A DNA stretch of 64,000 nt from Phascolarctos cinereus (GCF_002099425.1 NW_018344164.1:2746501-2810500), one strand, 5' to 3'. Positions 11,481 to 22,655 are shown, counted from the stretch's first letter. Notes: generated from the sequence alone by a model not told the origin. Program-made: numbers and translations.

Positions 11481-13509
11481 AAATTAAGTGATCCTCAACA
11501 CTAATAACCTTCTTTCATTCTTTTTTTTTTTTAAACACTATCAATGAATCAAGAACCAATGATTCATCTTTGCCCTCTGCACCGATGACTAACCCAGGGG
11601 CTTGCATGTAGCCTCTCAATTAGTGTCTTGGGAACTGTATTATGTACACAGTCTACTCGGATGAGAACGGAAATGTCTGCATAGCCACATATGAGTCAAC
11701 TGCAGATTGTTTCTGGATGCTTACCAGTTGATGGACGTGAGCAACATGAGTAAATTATATAAAAGAATAAATTAGAAATTAGACTGCTAAAGGACATAAA
11801 ACAAGATAATTTCCAATTGAATAGAAAATGCCATGTAGTTGGCTATAAGAGATAGACCACAACAGAATTATGTTTTCATTTTAAATGGTTCCTAGCTTGA
11901 GAGCTTCAATTTATTTCTTTTTATAACAACAATTTAGGTGACAAAGTATTTTTCAGCGATAAAAGTTATCAGAAATTAACTGTAAAACTCACCAATTTCT
12001 AATTTTCAAAAACGGAACACAATCCCTGCCCTGTGAGAATTTATAATATAAGAATGATATGTACAATGCATGCTTTAGGACACAGAAGAGATGGTTAGTG
12101 AGACATCTGCATAACATATGGCTCAAGAGCAACTCAATTGTACGGGCTGAAGATGACGGTAAAAACGTCATCGAGGTGGAAATGAGAAAACAGATTTCGG
12201 GGAACGCCGGACAGTCCAGGCCAGGTCTCTGCCAGCTCTGAGGTTCTAGGCCTGGAAGGGCGCCAAGCAGCAGAGCTGGAATGTGGAGGCTGCTCTGTCT
12301 TTCAACAAAGCGTTCCTTCCATCTGACTCAGCTCCTACTGACACTATCCTATTGAATTTCTTTTTTTGAATGGCAAGGTATGCCCTTGCATTGTGCCCAT
12401 GACCTCCCTGGTTGGGGCCAGAGCACAAGCTCAACGCAATGGGAAGAAAAGGATGGATTCAGGGTCTTTCACAGCTGCTTGGGGAACACAAGAGGGAGAC
12501 AGCTCAGAGCTAAACGACCCTGAACCATCTCATGCTGTGGATCAGCTCCTGCACGACTTGGTCCAAGGCCTTTTGCGCACACAAAGGAGGCTGAGGAGGC
12601 CGTTCAGAGGAACCAGATGAGATTACTGTGTTATGTGTTGGACAGGCCTTTGGCAGGGCTCCTGATAGAGAACAAGGCTGTACACTTGGAGAGAAACTTG
12701 AATCCTGCTCTCTAAAACTGTCTGGAAAAAGAAACCATTGACTACAAAAATTGGCTGGGACATTAAGAGAGTTTTCTTTACCTTTAATTTCCCCCTTCTC
12801 CCCAGAATTGTGTACAGGGTGAATGGCACCATTCTGCATTTCTGTCTTTAGCACAAAGCAGTTACCTAGATCGTGCAATGATGGAAGGTCTGGCAATCTA
12901 TGGCACCCAAGTCAAAGATGGTGATGCAGTCATTTTCAAAAGCACAATGGCCAGGTTCCATCACCCTCTTTCAGCTTCACATATACCTTTCCACTAAGAG
13001 TCTCTTTGGACACTCACATGACCCAGAATGGGTATTATCAACTTGGCACTCTGCTTCTGAAAAGCTTCCCATTCCTAGTACAGTGGCATGTCCTAAGATC
13101 ATGCCAGCCCCAAGGAGGTTACAGGCTAGGGTGGATGTCTATGAATATAATTATAAACAACATCTTTTAAAACATAAAATTTAATGGGAATGGAAGATAA
13201 GGCTCTTTTAGGATTCAGTGTTTTTGTTGATGGAAAAGATACTGGGCTAAGGAAGGGATGAATAGGAAAAGGTAAGAATAATAGTCTGGGGCAGTAGCAG
13301 AAGAGGCAGAAAAAGAGAAAGCAAGGGAAAAGTGGGTGGGGCAGTTGGGTCCAGAAGTGGGAAATAGGAAAAGAGAACAGGGAATGGAAGAAGGGATGGG
13401 GAGAAGTGGAGACAGGCTGAGAAAAATGAACCACAAAGCTCCATCATTCAGAAGTAAGATAACATTTACTCCATGTCACTCTGTTACTGCTGAAACTTGC
13501 TGAGCTTCT
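11481..13509. other. repeat-poor intronic DNA with a purine-rich stretch
   Basis: Mostly unique sequence. From about 13240 to 13430 the plus strand is strongly purine-biased (runs of GGGAAAAG and GGAAGAAG type). That explains the overlapping Ser/Pro/Phe-rich antisense frames there, which are not genes. AT-rich from 11740 to 12060. Confidence 0.4.
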
Positions 13510-13740
13510 CTGTGGTAGTATGCTGTAGGAGGATGAGCCTTGGAAGCCCAGCTTAGCCATGTATTAGTCGTGTGCCTCCAGTCCAGTGACTCAGGGTGTC
13601 TGGGCCTCAGGCTCCTCTCTGTAAAATGGGGATGAGGACACCTGCAGCCCCTACTTCACTGGGTTTCTGTAAGGATCAAATGAGATTCTACAGATGTCTA
13701 TGGACTTCATACGCTATTATATAAATGGGAGCTGCTTTTT
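13510..13740 (+). mobile_element. MIR SINE
   Basis: Degenerate MIR in sense: GCCATGTATTAGTCGTGTGC, CTCTGTAAAATGGGGATGAG, TGTAAGGATCAAATGAGATT. Confidence 0.8.
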
Positions 13741-13879
13741 ATTTTTTGTTGTTGACATCCAATGGGAGCTGGGACCTAGTGGGCTCCACACCACCTCTGT
13801 GGTGTAAGTACCAACTGACGCTGGCACTGGTCGCTGTAGCGGTCTATGCACCGGTCAGCTGCATGCTCCGGGGGCAGTT

Positions 13880-13960
13880 TTTCTTGTCTGTCTGTCCCCA
13901 GCACCAGGAATGGCACCGGGCAATTGGTGCTAGATAAACGTTTATTGTTGGTTCTGGAGG
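13880..13960 (+). mobile_element. L2 3' tail
   Basis: CCCCAGCACCAGGAATGGCA with GATAAACGTTTATTGTTGG shows the L2 end pattern. Confidence 0.5.
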
Positions 13961-13974
13961 ACCGACATGAAGAA

Positions 13975-14190
13975 CACAGAGAGGTGAGTGGCTGGCCACG
14001 CAATATGGGACACGCATTTTTGGATGTGGGAACCTGTTTGCTATGTGCATATTTGTTACGCAGTTTTGCTTTGTTTAGTTTAGTTTTTTTTGTTGTTGTT
14101 GGGGAGGGGGAGTAGGGGAAGGAAGAGAGATGGGAGGGAGAGAAAAAGAAATGTTTTTACATGAGAAAGAAGTTGAAAACGTTTTGTGGA
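13975..14190 (+). mobile_element. L1 LINE 3' UTR remnant
   Basis: The run TTTGGATGTGGGAACCTGTT, GTGCATATTTGTTACGCAGT, a G-rich tract near 14100 and an AAATGTTTTTACATGAG end parallels the L1 3' UTR at 8220-8360. Confidence 0.65.
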
Positions 14191-14243
14191 TTATTTGTTC
14201 TCCTGTTCCTCCATCAAGGATTCTAAAAGGCTGCATTTTCCTC

Positions 14244-14396
14244 CTTTTTTTTTTTTAAGGCAATTGGGGTTAAGTGACTTGCCCAGGGTCACACAGCTAG
14301 TAAGTGTCAAGTGTTTGGTCTGAGGTCAGATTTGAACTCAGGTGCTCCTGACTTCAGGGCCGGTGCTCTATTCACTGTGCCACCTAGCTGCACCCT
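14244..14396 (-). mobile_element. marsupial tRNA/CORE-SINE (WSINE/MAR1 type), with TSD
   Basis: Read on the minus strand it begins with the tRNA-like head (GCAGCTAGGTGGCACAGTGA) and ends in poly-A, seen as T-run 14246-14256. A perfect 10-bp duplication CATTTTCCTC lies at 14234-14243 and 14397-14406. It is closely related to the copies at 32788-32934 and 49470-49636 and is among the youngest insertions in the window. Confidence 0.93.
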
Positions 14397-14824
14397 CATT
14401 TTCCTCTTTTTAAGATACATTTAATGGGCCTGGTTTTTTAGGGAAGCACGGACTAGACTCAGGTGGAAGAGGGAGGAAGGAGCTGACTCCTCCTCTGCTC
14501 CAGTTACTTCTGTCTGCAGGTCCATAAGCTGATGTCTGACCTTGACAATAGCATCAACCTTCCCTCCTGCATCCACCAGGACTCTGGACAGGGATGAAGA
14601 CTGCAGGCCAGCAAAATCTCTGGTAGGGCAATGAACAAATCTTCTAGGGACAGAGTGTTTTTGGGCCACACTGGCCGGGGGAAGGAAAGAGTTAAGGGAT
14701 GCACTAGGTCATCTCTGGGTTAGGTTAGTGATAATAGAGAAATATCTGGGAAACGGCAATGACTGATACAGACCTCAAGGGGTGGATCAGAGACTGTCAC
14801 AGGGGAAAGCCAAAGCTCAGGATG
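14397..14824. other. unassigned intronic DNA
   Basis: Nothing recognised. Confidence 0.35.
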
Positions 14825-15002
14825 AGCTGCAGTGTGCAGAATTGGGTGGCGCGGACCTAAGTTTGAATCTCGGCTCTGCCATGTACTAGCTGTATGACCT
14901 TGGGCAGGTCATTTAATTTCTGAACCTTAGGTCTATCACCTCCAAAACGAGAGCCTCTGAAGGCCCTCCCAGCTTGAGATGTATATTCTAAGACCCTACG
15001 AT
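14825..15002 (+). mobile_element. MIR-related SINE (THER1-like variant)
   Basis: Has the MIR head and box (TGCCATGTACTAGCTGTATG, CCTTGGGCAGGTCATTTAAT) but a different 3' part (GAAGGCCCTCCCAGCTTGAG). Confidence 0.75.
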
Positions 15003-15339
15003 GGCCCCACTCTCCCACAAGGGTGAGGAAGATATTACCTAGGGGTATGGTGGTGTACAATCTCCATCTGACTGCCTGAAAGAGATAGGAGCCAAGACAG
15101 CAAGAGACTCTGCCTCCTGAAGGGGGTGGACACTGAAGGGGAAATGTTCGGAATCCCTGGGATGCATCTGGGTGCCTGCTCTATCCTTCTTCCTATTTCC
15201 CATAATGAAGCTTTTGCCTTTGAAGCATGTCATCTTCCTTAACAGAGACACCAGTGAGGCAATGAAAGTCTGGTCATCAACGCTGATGGCCCAGATGCGG
15301 CCAGAGGAACATTCACCCATGCAGACTCTAACCAGGCAG
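15003..15339. other. unassigned intronic DNA
   Basis: Nothing recognised. Confidence 0.35.
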
Positions 15340-15475
15340 TCCACTGGTATTTATGGAGTTCCTATCATGTGCCAGGCCCTAAGCTAAGTGCTGGGGTGCA
15401 AAGAAAGGCAAAGACAGTCCCTGCCCTCAAGGAGCTCACAGTCTGAGGGGGGAGAAAACAGCCCGACGATTCTGT
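15340..15475 (-). mobile_element. L2 LINE 3' end
   Basis: Plus strand reads CCTATCATGTGCCAGGCCCT, then AAAGACAGTCCCTGCCCTCA and AGGAGCTCACAGTCTGAGG, the antisense of the L2 3' end. Confidence 0.8.
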
Positions 15476-16135
15476 ACAAACAAGACACAGACATGATAAG
15501 CTGGAGCGAACCCTCCGTACTCCGTACAGATACCAACGACCAAGGTCCACTGGGAAATTGCCCACCTGGGAACAGCCCCCAGAAGCCCTTTGGTTTGTGT
15601 TTACAGCTCATAAGACAGAGCAGAGAGGAAAGAAGCCAGGAGGAAAGTTAGATCACAGCTGCCTTGCAAAGCCTGGCACAGAAACGCTCTCAGGAGAGGT
15701 CTGGCCAATCACAGTCCCTCCTCCAGAAATAGCTCCCTCCCTTCTTCCCACCACGCCTTATTATCTGCACTCTAAAATGGGAGGGAGAATCTGGGAACAT
15801 CTGTGCCACAGTCAGCCATCGCCCCTGCAGTCTTCATTTCTCTCTGTACTGCCCCAAAGTTAATTCAAGTCTACATTTCCTCCAGTAATTCTTAGTTAAT
15901 GGGCTGAGTAGAAGACTGTCCTGGAGGAAGCGGTGTGGGAGACGGTGAAAAAAAGAGAGAGTGACACAGAAGAGAGCCAAGAGGAGCATGGCAGGGCCAC
16001 GAAGAAGCAGGGCAATGTTGTTACTACTGCGCCAGGTCGGATGCGGCCCTTCACGGTAACTAGGCAACGAGGTGATGATTTAATATACGAGTCTCTTTTG
16101 TGCCCTTTCCATTGAAATGTTCATGCTTGCTGATG
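15476..16135. other. unassigned intronic DNA
   Basis: Nothing recognised. A promoter-like CCAATCACAG motif near 15705 is not supported by any transcript evidence. Confidence 0.35.
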
Positions 16136-16139
16136 TCTA

Positions 16140-16960
16140 AGTTTATAATAAAAAGGAGAAGAAAGACCAGGGATTGTGAGTGCATTTCATGTATAAGTTT
16201 TGGGTTTCAGTCCTGCCCTCAAAAAGCTCAGCCCCACTGGGGACATAACCTGCAGACAACTCGGTGGACGTAGGACACATGCAAGGTGAATTGGAAGGGG
16301 GAAGGCTGAGCAGGAGGAGTGGGGGGGACAACTGAGGCCTCCTGCACAAGTAGGGATTTGAGCTGATTCCTGAAGGGGGCCAGGGCAGCCAGAAGGCAGT
16401 GATAAGGGGGAGAACACTCCAGCCAGTGCACACGTACAGAGTCGCAAGCTGGAATGTGATACAGGAGGAAGAGCAAATAGTACAGTATCACTGGCCTAGA
16501 ATACAAGGAGGGAGTGGAGAGTTAGAAGATGGGGAAGGCAGGTTTGAGTACTCAAACAGAGGATTTCTTATCTGATGCTGAAGTAATAGGGAGCCACTGC
16601 AGTTTATTAAGTATAGGGGGTGACATGGACAGAGGTGGGTTTTCCAAGTGTAACAGAAACAGCACTGGAGATGCCTTGAGGGTTTGTAGGGTCAGCTCAG
16701 AGGTCTGAAAGTGGTACTGTACATTCAGAACAAAGGAAAACCTACTCAGTGAATACCTGTGGCCTGAATAAGGGCTTGAGGGGTTTTGAAGGTACATAGA
16801 AAAGCTCCTGCTTCTCAAGGGAACCAGGAAACCAAGAGACAGCTTAAGTTGGGCTTGGGCATCAAGTGGATTGAACTCGCAAGAAAGGACCCAGAAGTTT
16901 GGAGCTGAGGGAGGGTGTAGGGAGTAGTCTTCTGACTGGCAACATGGTGGAACAAAGATC
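16140..16960 (-). mobile_element. L2 LINE, ORF2-derived region
   Basis: Plus-strand signatures of antisense L2 include TCAGTCCTGCCCTCAAAAAG, GATTTGAGCTGATTCCTGAA, TAGGGAGCCACTGCAGTTTA and GGGTGACATGGACAGAGGTG. Boundaries after about 16700 are uncertain. Confidence 0.75.
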
Positions 16961-17089
16961 TCTCTTATTAAACAGAGATGAGTGTGTCTAACCCACGCAC
17001 GCCAAGACAGCTAAGTGACATGTGACCATGCAGCTGTGACTTCCTAATCTGTGTCAAGGTGAGTCATCACTAGAAAGTGGACCACAAGG

Positions 17090-17190
17090 TAGTGCAAAGT
17101 TTGGTCCAAAACCTCATTAAGGTGTGGTGAGCTGCTATCTGTGTTGGTGAAGGGAGTATCCACACCAGTGAAATCATGGAGTATTTGAGG
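17090..17190 (+). mobile_element. SINE fragment, GAAATCACAGG-type tail
   Basis: GTTGGTGAAGGGAGTATCCA followed by ACCAGTGAAATCATGG matches the tail of the SINE family at 8695, 23040 and 62430. Confidence 0.55.
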
Positions 17191-17214
17191 TATGGAAGAA
17201 ATATAGAGCATAGT

Positions 17215-17425
17215 GGGCATCCCGGGAGATCCTGGCTCTGGCATTCACCCGCTGCATCCTCACAAGCAAGCTGCTTTCCTCCTGAGGCTCAGCTATCTCA
17301 CAAAAAGGGGACACGGTCTAGAGTGTCTACCTTGGTAGACTGCTGGGAAGAATGAAGATGATAATGTCCATTGGACGCTCTGAAAACTTAAGTGCACTTT
17401 ATAATTGTCAGCTGTTATAGAGAAG
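17215..17425 (+). mobile_element. MIR SINE
   Basis: CTGGCTCTGGCATTCACCCG, CTGAGGCTCAGCTATCTCAC, GGGAAGAATGAAGATGATAA and a tail ending TATAATTGTCAGCTGTTAT follow the MIR order. Confidence 0.6.
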
Positions 17426-17584
17426 GTAGTGATGCTTTTCCAAGAAAGTCCCTTCTCTCCCGCCCTTTCGGGGATGGACCAGGGTGGAGTAAAAGATCTG
17501 GCAGGTCTTAGGAGACAGCATCATACTATAGAAAGAGGGCCCTGCATGGGATGGGACTTGTGTAGTTATATGGTAGAGAGAAGG

Positions 17585-17695
17585 ACCATGGGATCACAGA
17601 ATTTACAGCAAGAACTCAGAAATTATCTGATCCAACCTTCTCCTCTGACAGATGAGGTCCTAAGTCCCAAAGAAAGAAAGTGACTTGCCCGTGGT
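17585..17695 (+). mobile_element. L3-tailed MIR-like fragment
   Basis: ATCTGATCCAACCTTCTCCT and CAGATGAGGTCCTAAGTCCC match the widespread '...ggaccttagaggccatctagtcc...' element. Confidence 0.55.
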
Positions 17696-17719
17696 CAAAA
17701 ATTACACATGAAAATTATT

Positions 17720-18115
17720 TCTCCTGATTTCCTTATCAAAAGGTTGATATGGAGGAGAACAAATGAGGCCAGAGCAGGCAGGTGGGGCAGTAGGACAGAA
17801 TCATGAGTTGCCCTGTGAAGCCTAACAGACAGGCACTGATGAGTTGCAGAACATGATCAGGACTGACGTGAGCCTAGGGCAGCCTGAAGATTCAGAAAGG
17901 GGATGAAAGGGTTCTGAGGAGTGTTGATGCTGTGCACTGTCTGCTCTCTCACTTCAGATCCAGAATGGCTGGGGGCGTCTGGATTAGTGGCATAGGGAAG
18001 AGAGGGGCTGCCTTCATTAACCACGTCAAGCACTGAGATCTCCAAAGGTCAAAGGTCTGACGAACAAGGAATCAGGTGTTCAGCATCCGAAGCCACTGAC
18101 TGGGGAGAGTCTCAT
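17720..18115 (-). mobile_element. L2 LINE, ORF2-derived region
   Basis: Matches antisense L2, for example AGGACAGAATCATGAGTTGC and AACATGATCAGGACTGACGT. Old and eroded. Confidence 0.6.
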
Positions 18116-18269
18116 GGAAACAGTTCAAAGGTGAGTGGACTAGGGTGAAGGGAGCAGAGCCTTGCCCATTTCTGGTCCCTCCCTAGGGAGGGTAAATAGT
18201 AGCAGAACCTTCAACTACCAGCAGTGGTGGGGAGGGTTGAGAATGTGGCCCATGTGGGCCTAGAGAGGA

Positions 18270-18440
18270 GGCGTGGTGGGAAAAGCCCTGGCTCGGAATC
18301 AGAGCATCTGAACACACAGGCTGGTTTTGCTGCCATCTGTGGGCCTTGAGCATGGCACTTCTCTCTAGGCCTCAATCTCCTCATCTGCTAAATCAAGGGG
18401 TTGGGCTAGAAGGTCTTTAAGTGCTACTTCTTGTTCAGAA
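18270..18440 (+). mobile_element. MIR-related SINE (THER1-like variant)
   Basis: Head CTCGGAATCAGAGCATCTG, core AATCTCCTCATCTGCTAAAT, end GGTTGGGCTAGAAGGTCTTT. Confidence 0.75.
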
Positions 18441-18444
18441 TTCA

Positions 18445-18560
18445 ATTTAATTAAATCCAACAAGCATTTGTTAAACACCTACTATGTGTGACTGCTGAGG
18501 AGCCCAAAGACAAAAACCAGTGTCTTCCCTCGAGGAGTTTGCATTCTCTTAAGTCCTCTG
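18445..18560 (-). mobile_element. L2 LINE 3' end
   Basis: Plus strand AACAAGCATTTGTTAAACAC, CTACTATGTGTGACTGCTGA and TCCCTCGAGGAGTTTGCATT are the complement of the L2 end. Confidence 0.75.
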
Positions 18561-18825
18561 AGCGCTCACTGACCAAGCTTCCTTCTGTCCTGGCTGTGCA
18601 GGATGACCCTTTAATGCACCTTCAGCCATGTTTTGGTCAGTTGTCACCTGGAACCAAACATGAGAGTAGAGAGAACACTGAAGCCACAAGAAGCTCTGGG
18701 GTCCAAGGCAGGCATGTAGCCTTTCTGAACCTCAGGATCTTCCTCTACTGAACAGAGATAAGACTGTGTACACTGACTAGCTCCCAGAGCTGCTATCAGA
18801 GTGAACTGCTTGTCACCATGACATC
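18561..18825. other. unassigned intronic DNA
   Basis: Nothing recognised. Confidence 0.3.
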
Positions 18826-18826
18826 A

Positions 18827-18827
<1 letters not shown>

Positions 18828-18886
<59 letters not shown>
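18828..18886. repeat. (CT)n(CA)n compound microsatellite
   Basis: Nine CT units run straight into about twenty CA units. The tract and a short lead are bracketed by a perfect 10-bp direct repeat GCTTGTCACC at 18808-18817 and 18887-18896. Confidence 0.97.
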
Positions 18887-18887
<1 letters not shown>

Positions 18888-18896
18888 CTTGTCACC

Positions 18897-19189
18897 TACA
18901 TATTGTCACCTCCTCTGGAGGGCAGCACCAAGTCACCCTAACAGGATGAAGAAGGGCTCCTACGCTATCCTGAGACACCTCTCAAGGAAATATGATGGAG
19001 AAAGAATGAGCAAAAGTCCAAGGCTACTTCTCCAATCACTCTGCTACTGCCAGAACACTTGACTTTTCAGTCTCATCTCACTGGGAACCAAGCTCCTATC
19101 TCACTTCCAGGCCTCCAGCAACAAACGGTATCATGGCAGCTCCCATCCCCACCCATGGACCCTTCAGGGGCTTCCTCCCTGGGCTAGGA
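18897..19189. other. unassigned intronic DNA
   Basis: Nothing recognised. Confidence 0.3.
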
Positions 19190-19300
19190 GGTAAGCTCCT
19201 CGAGGGCAGTCTTCCTGGCGTGCTCAGCACAGTGACTGACGCAGAGTACGCACTTCATCAATGCTGTCTGTCTGTCTGGCTGTCTTTGTAAAAGATACGG
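19190..19300 (+). mobile_element. L2 LINE 3' tail
   Basis: GTAAGCTCCTCGAGGGCAGT and GCTCAGCACAGTGACTGACG are the conserved last part of L2. Confidence 0.75.
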
Positions 19301-19689
19301 CCCATTCTGGGAGCTCCCATGTCCCTGTGCTGGAGGGATGGATCTTCCCATCTGACATACTGGTTATACACTGAAGTCATTCTACTCACACACACTTTCC
19401 TTTGGGTCAAATGTTGAACTTTATAAATGCCTAAGAGTCTGAAACTGTTTAAAAGCTATTAACAAAAATATTGAAAAGTATCTGCCCCCAATTAGTTCAT
19501 GATAGGAGGATGGAAAGCAAATATACATAAATGTCATGTTTGACAGGCAATAAAGGCTAATGAGCTCTCCGAAAGGGTCAGCTGGCCCTGCAGAAAATCA
19601 CCAAATTATCGAGTTATCAGAGATCTGGGATCAGCTCCTAATTATCATGGTCCTTTCCCCAGATGCTGGCACAGTGATTTGTACAGAGT

Positions 19690-19860
19690 TAGTATTGAAT
19701 CATGGGCCCAACGCCTTCACTTCACAGATGAAGATGCCACAGTCCAAAAAGGGGTATCTGCCCAAGGTCAGACAAGTTGTAACTGCAGAAGCAAGATTAG
19801 AACCCTTGTCCTCTGCCACCAAATGGTGCCTTCTTTCCACTGCACTAAGTGTTGGCTGAC
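19690..19860 (-). mobile_element. MIR SINE
   Basis: Antisense core CACTTCACAGATGAAGATGC and head complement AAGATTAGAACCCTTGTCCT. Confidence 0.65.
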
Positions 19861-19934
19861 TGACAGAATGAATCCTTTTATTTCCTGCTCAGAAGGAAAG
19901 TAACAATAATAATGATACCAATACTACCAACTCC

Positions 19935-20007
19935 CATTTGTTTATGTGGCACTTAAGCTTCATTTATTCATTCAACACTTATTAAGTGGTTACTATGTAC
20001 CAGACAC
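19935..20007 (-). mobile_element. L2 LINE 3' end, left part of a split copy
   Basis: ATTCAACACTTATTAAGTGG and TTACTATGTACCAGACAC are antisense L2. The matching continuation lies beyond the SINE, at 20262-20320. Confidence 0.65.
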
Positions 20008-20260
20008 AGCTAGGTGGTGCAGTTCAGATGGAGCACTCAGCCTGGAGCCAGGAAGACTCATCTTCCTGAGCTCAAATCAGGCCTTGGACACTTACTAGCT
20101 GTGTGACCCTGGGCAAGTCACCCCACCCTGTTTGCCTCAGTTTCCTTAGTTGTAAAATGAACTGGAGAAGGAAATAGCAAACACTCTAGTATCTTTGCCA
20201 AGAATACTCCAAATGGGGTCATGGAGAATTGGACAAAGACTGAAAAGCACTGAGCCAAGA
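20008..20260 (+). mobile_element. RTE-tailed marsupial SINE
   Basis: The head (CACAGCTAGGTGGTGCAGTT) is tRNA-like and the middle (CTGTGTGACCCTGGGCAAGT, TTTCCTTAGTTGTAAAATGA) is MIR/CORE-like. The tail is different: GGAGAAGGAAATAGCAAACA, TCTTTGCCAAGAATACTCCA and GGGGTCATGGAGAATTGGAC. That tail resembles the BovB/RTE 3' end, which suggests mobilisation by an RTE LINE. A second copy is at 45190-45425. The insertion splits an L2 copy. Confidence 0.85.
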
Positions 20261-20261
20261 A

Positions 20262-20320
20262 CCGCTGTAGTCACAAAAAGTGAGTAGTCCTCGCCCTTAG
20301 GGGGCTGACATTCTGTGGGG
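20262..20320 (-). mobile_element. L2 LINE, right part of the split copy
   Basis: AGTCCTCGCCCTTAGGGGGC and TGACATTCTGTGGGG are the next part of antisense L2 after the piece at 19935-20007. Confidence 0.55.
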
Positions 20321-20404
20321 TTTACAAGCACTTTCCCAAGAACCATTCAACCAAGGAAGGTAACTCCATTTTACAGACGAGGAAATTTGTCCAGATTCAG
20401 ACCG
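20321..20404 (-). mobile_element. MIR fragment
   Basis: CTCCATTTTACAGACGAGGA is the antisense MIR core. Confidence 0.55.
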
Positions 20405-22389
20405 AGGTCTTTCCTGACTCTAAATCTTTCCTCCTACATCATGAAAGTAAATCTTAAACCCTTTACATGGAAAGCGTAAAACTATTTTTTCCAAGGAAAG
20501 TGTGCAGGGAATTTTCATGACAAGTTCAGATAAGAAGACTATTTCATGACATCCTTTATCCAAACAATAAATTTTAGGGATCCCATTGCAGAGGGAGCAG
20601 TAGACATTATAATAGAAAATTTGTAGCAACAGCTGATCTCTATCTAGGTTTATATTAATTATGGTGCAATAAAAGCAGTAGAAAATTGCCAAGCAGAAGC
20701 AGGGAAGGGCCATGACTAATGGCTGAGGTCACTGGAGCTAAATTTGCATTGAGATTGTAATGAGATGGATTGTTTGACAGATCTACTTTGCTAAATCCCA
20801 CCGAGGGTGCTAAGCGGTGAGCAGAAACAAAATGGAGTTAGTCACAACTATAGGACAAACACTATAACTAACTTTCCTTCCTTGAGTTTTAGGAATTTTA
20901 ATGGGCCCACCTGCTTCCTCACTCCCTGGCCACTCAAAGAGTAACATGCATCAACCCAGAAGGCACAGCCAGAAGCTTGGACATTAGTAACACTTTTTTT
21001 CCTGAAGTGTTTAATTATCTTCATGGTTGACTATCCAAGCTGAGTCACACATTAATGAACGAACGAAATTTCTGTGTGTCTGTGGAAAGCATGTTTATTG
21101 AGCTATGAGAATGGTCATCTGAAATCACCACTTTCCTAGAGAGTATGCCCAGGAGTGCTAAGGCAACCAGTAATGACTCATTAAAAAACAAACACACAAA
21201 CAAATAACAACTTGGCCTCTAGAAGACCAAAGGCTTCGTATTTTTGGTGGTGGAAATCTCACACCCTTTCTCTGAAATCATACGCCACATAGAGTTAGTT
21301 AAGCTTCATAAACTATTCAGAGGCTACTTCAGGCCTTTATTTCAAAATCTTGGTGATTTCACTGGGTCCGGTCCCTCCCTTCACAGGTCTTGTGGCACAA
21401 ACAAACAAATGGTGGGGGTGCAGTGTGCTAAACCTTGGGGTTTTCCAAACCTAGCTAGATTGAACCTGGGATGGTAACGGGACAGCCCTTTGTCCTGCCC
21501 ATACCCGAAGGCTTTCCAGCTTGGCAGGTTGTGTGGAGTGTGCCACACGCTATGGGAGCACCAGGTCACTGCCACAGCCTTCGAGGGGCTGGAGGCCTTC
21601 AGGTAAAATGAAGACTGAAATGGGCTTTTGGTGGGGTGCTCTAAGGATCTAACCACCAGGCGTGGGACCATTTCTATATTAAAATGGCCCCTGAATCCAA
21701 AGTACTCACAAGCAAAATCTCTGTAAATGATCAAGCCTGACCAAGAAAACAGGGATTTAAAGAAAAGGGCGTTTAGGGAGGGCTTATTTACCTTCTATAA
21801 ATGCCTTGATTTAGCAAGAGGACTTAGTGCACAATTCCCCTTCCCAAGATGTGATTTCTCTACTTTCCAGGACCATACCTCCTGAGTACCAAGGCGGATG
21901 TGTACACAGATCAAAGGGACTCCCTGATCACAGCTCTTGACCTCGTATTCAAGATCTGTTTTGTGGAGGATTGGAATAAAGGCTTAATACCTACAGGATG
22001 TACTAAGCTCCAGGAGACTCCTGAGGAATGGAAAAATATGGAGAGAGAAAGGAGAAAGAGAAATGAGGATAGATGTGCTAGAGAAGAATGTCTTGTTTTC
22101 GGTAGTTTCTTCCTCACAGAAGAAGGACTATGAGTGCTGATCTTCAGCAAGCTAACCCCCAGGCAAAGACAGAGGTTTGGGATGGCACAGAGAAAGGGGA
22201 AGGAGAAATGAAGAATCTAATTCATCAGCTGTAGCTTCTAAAGGGCTCCGGGGACCTGGCGTGGGATTGTTTCATTCATTCTTCAAATACTCACAGGTCT
22301 GTGTCTTTCTCTCAAAAAACTATATGCAAACTCCAGACAGCCGGATGAAAAGTGAAAAAAAGACGCCCAGTCCTCCGGGGGTGACAGCC
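20405..22389. other. repeat-poor intronic DNA with a candidate regulatory patch
   Basis: About 2 kb with no transposon recognised. A patch at about 20690-20800 holds an octamer (ATTTGCAT, 20742-20749) and a TGACAG homeodomain-cofactor site (20775-20780). A 117-codon minus-strand frame at 21381-21734 has no recognisable domain and no splice context, so it is not called a gene. Confidence 0.4.
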
Positions 22390-22655
22390 CAGGAGGATGG
22401 CAGAAGACTCAGCTGGGAGTCGGAACACCTTGGTGCTCAGCTTTGCTACGCTGGGGCCACAGGTGAGGCTTTTTCCTTTTTTTAGGCTCAGTTTCCTCAT
22501 CTATAAAATGAGGGATTTTCAACAAGGGTCTTCGAACCCGAATCACAGATTTTTACCATTCCAAGAGACCATCTGGGTGTTATAAGGATTTATCACTGAG
22601 TATGGGTAAGGTTCGATAGCCACGGAGATCTCTTCCAACTCCGAAGTTCTGTGAC
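22390..22655 (+). mobile_element. MIR-related SINE (THER1-like variant)
   Basis: CTGGGAGTCGGAACACCTTG head, GGCTCAGTTTCCTCATCTAT core and CTTCCAACTCCGAAGTTCTG end. Confidence 0.75.

Noticed and set aside
12510-12896. 128-codon minus-strand frame in unique DNA
   Set aside because: No recognisable domain, no splice context and no transcript evidence; length is possible by chance in 64 kb.
21381-21734. 117-codon minus-strand frame in unique DNA
   Set aside because: No domain or splice context recognised; kept only as a note in the interval entry.
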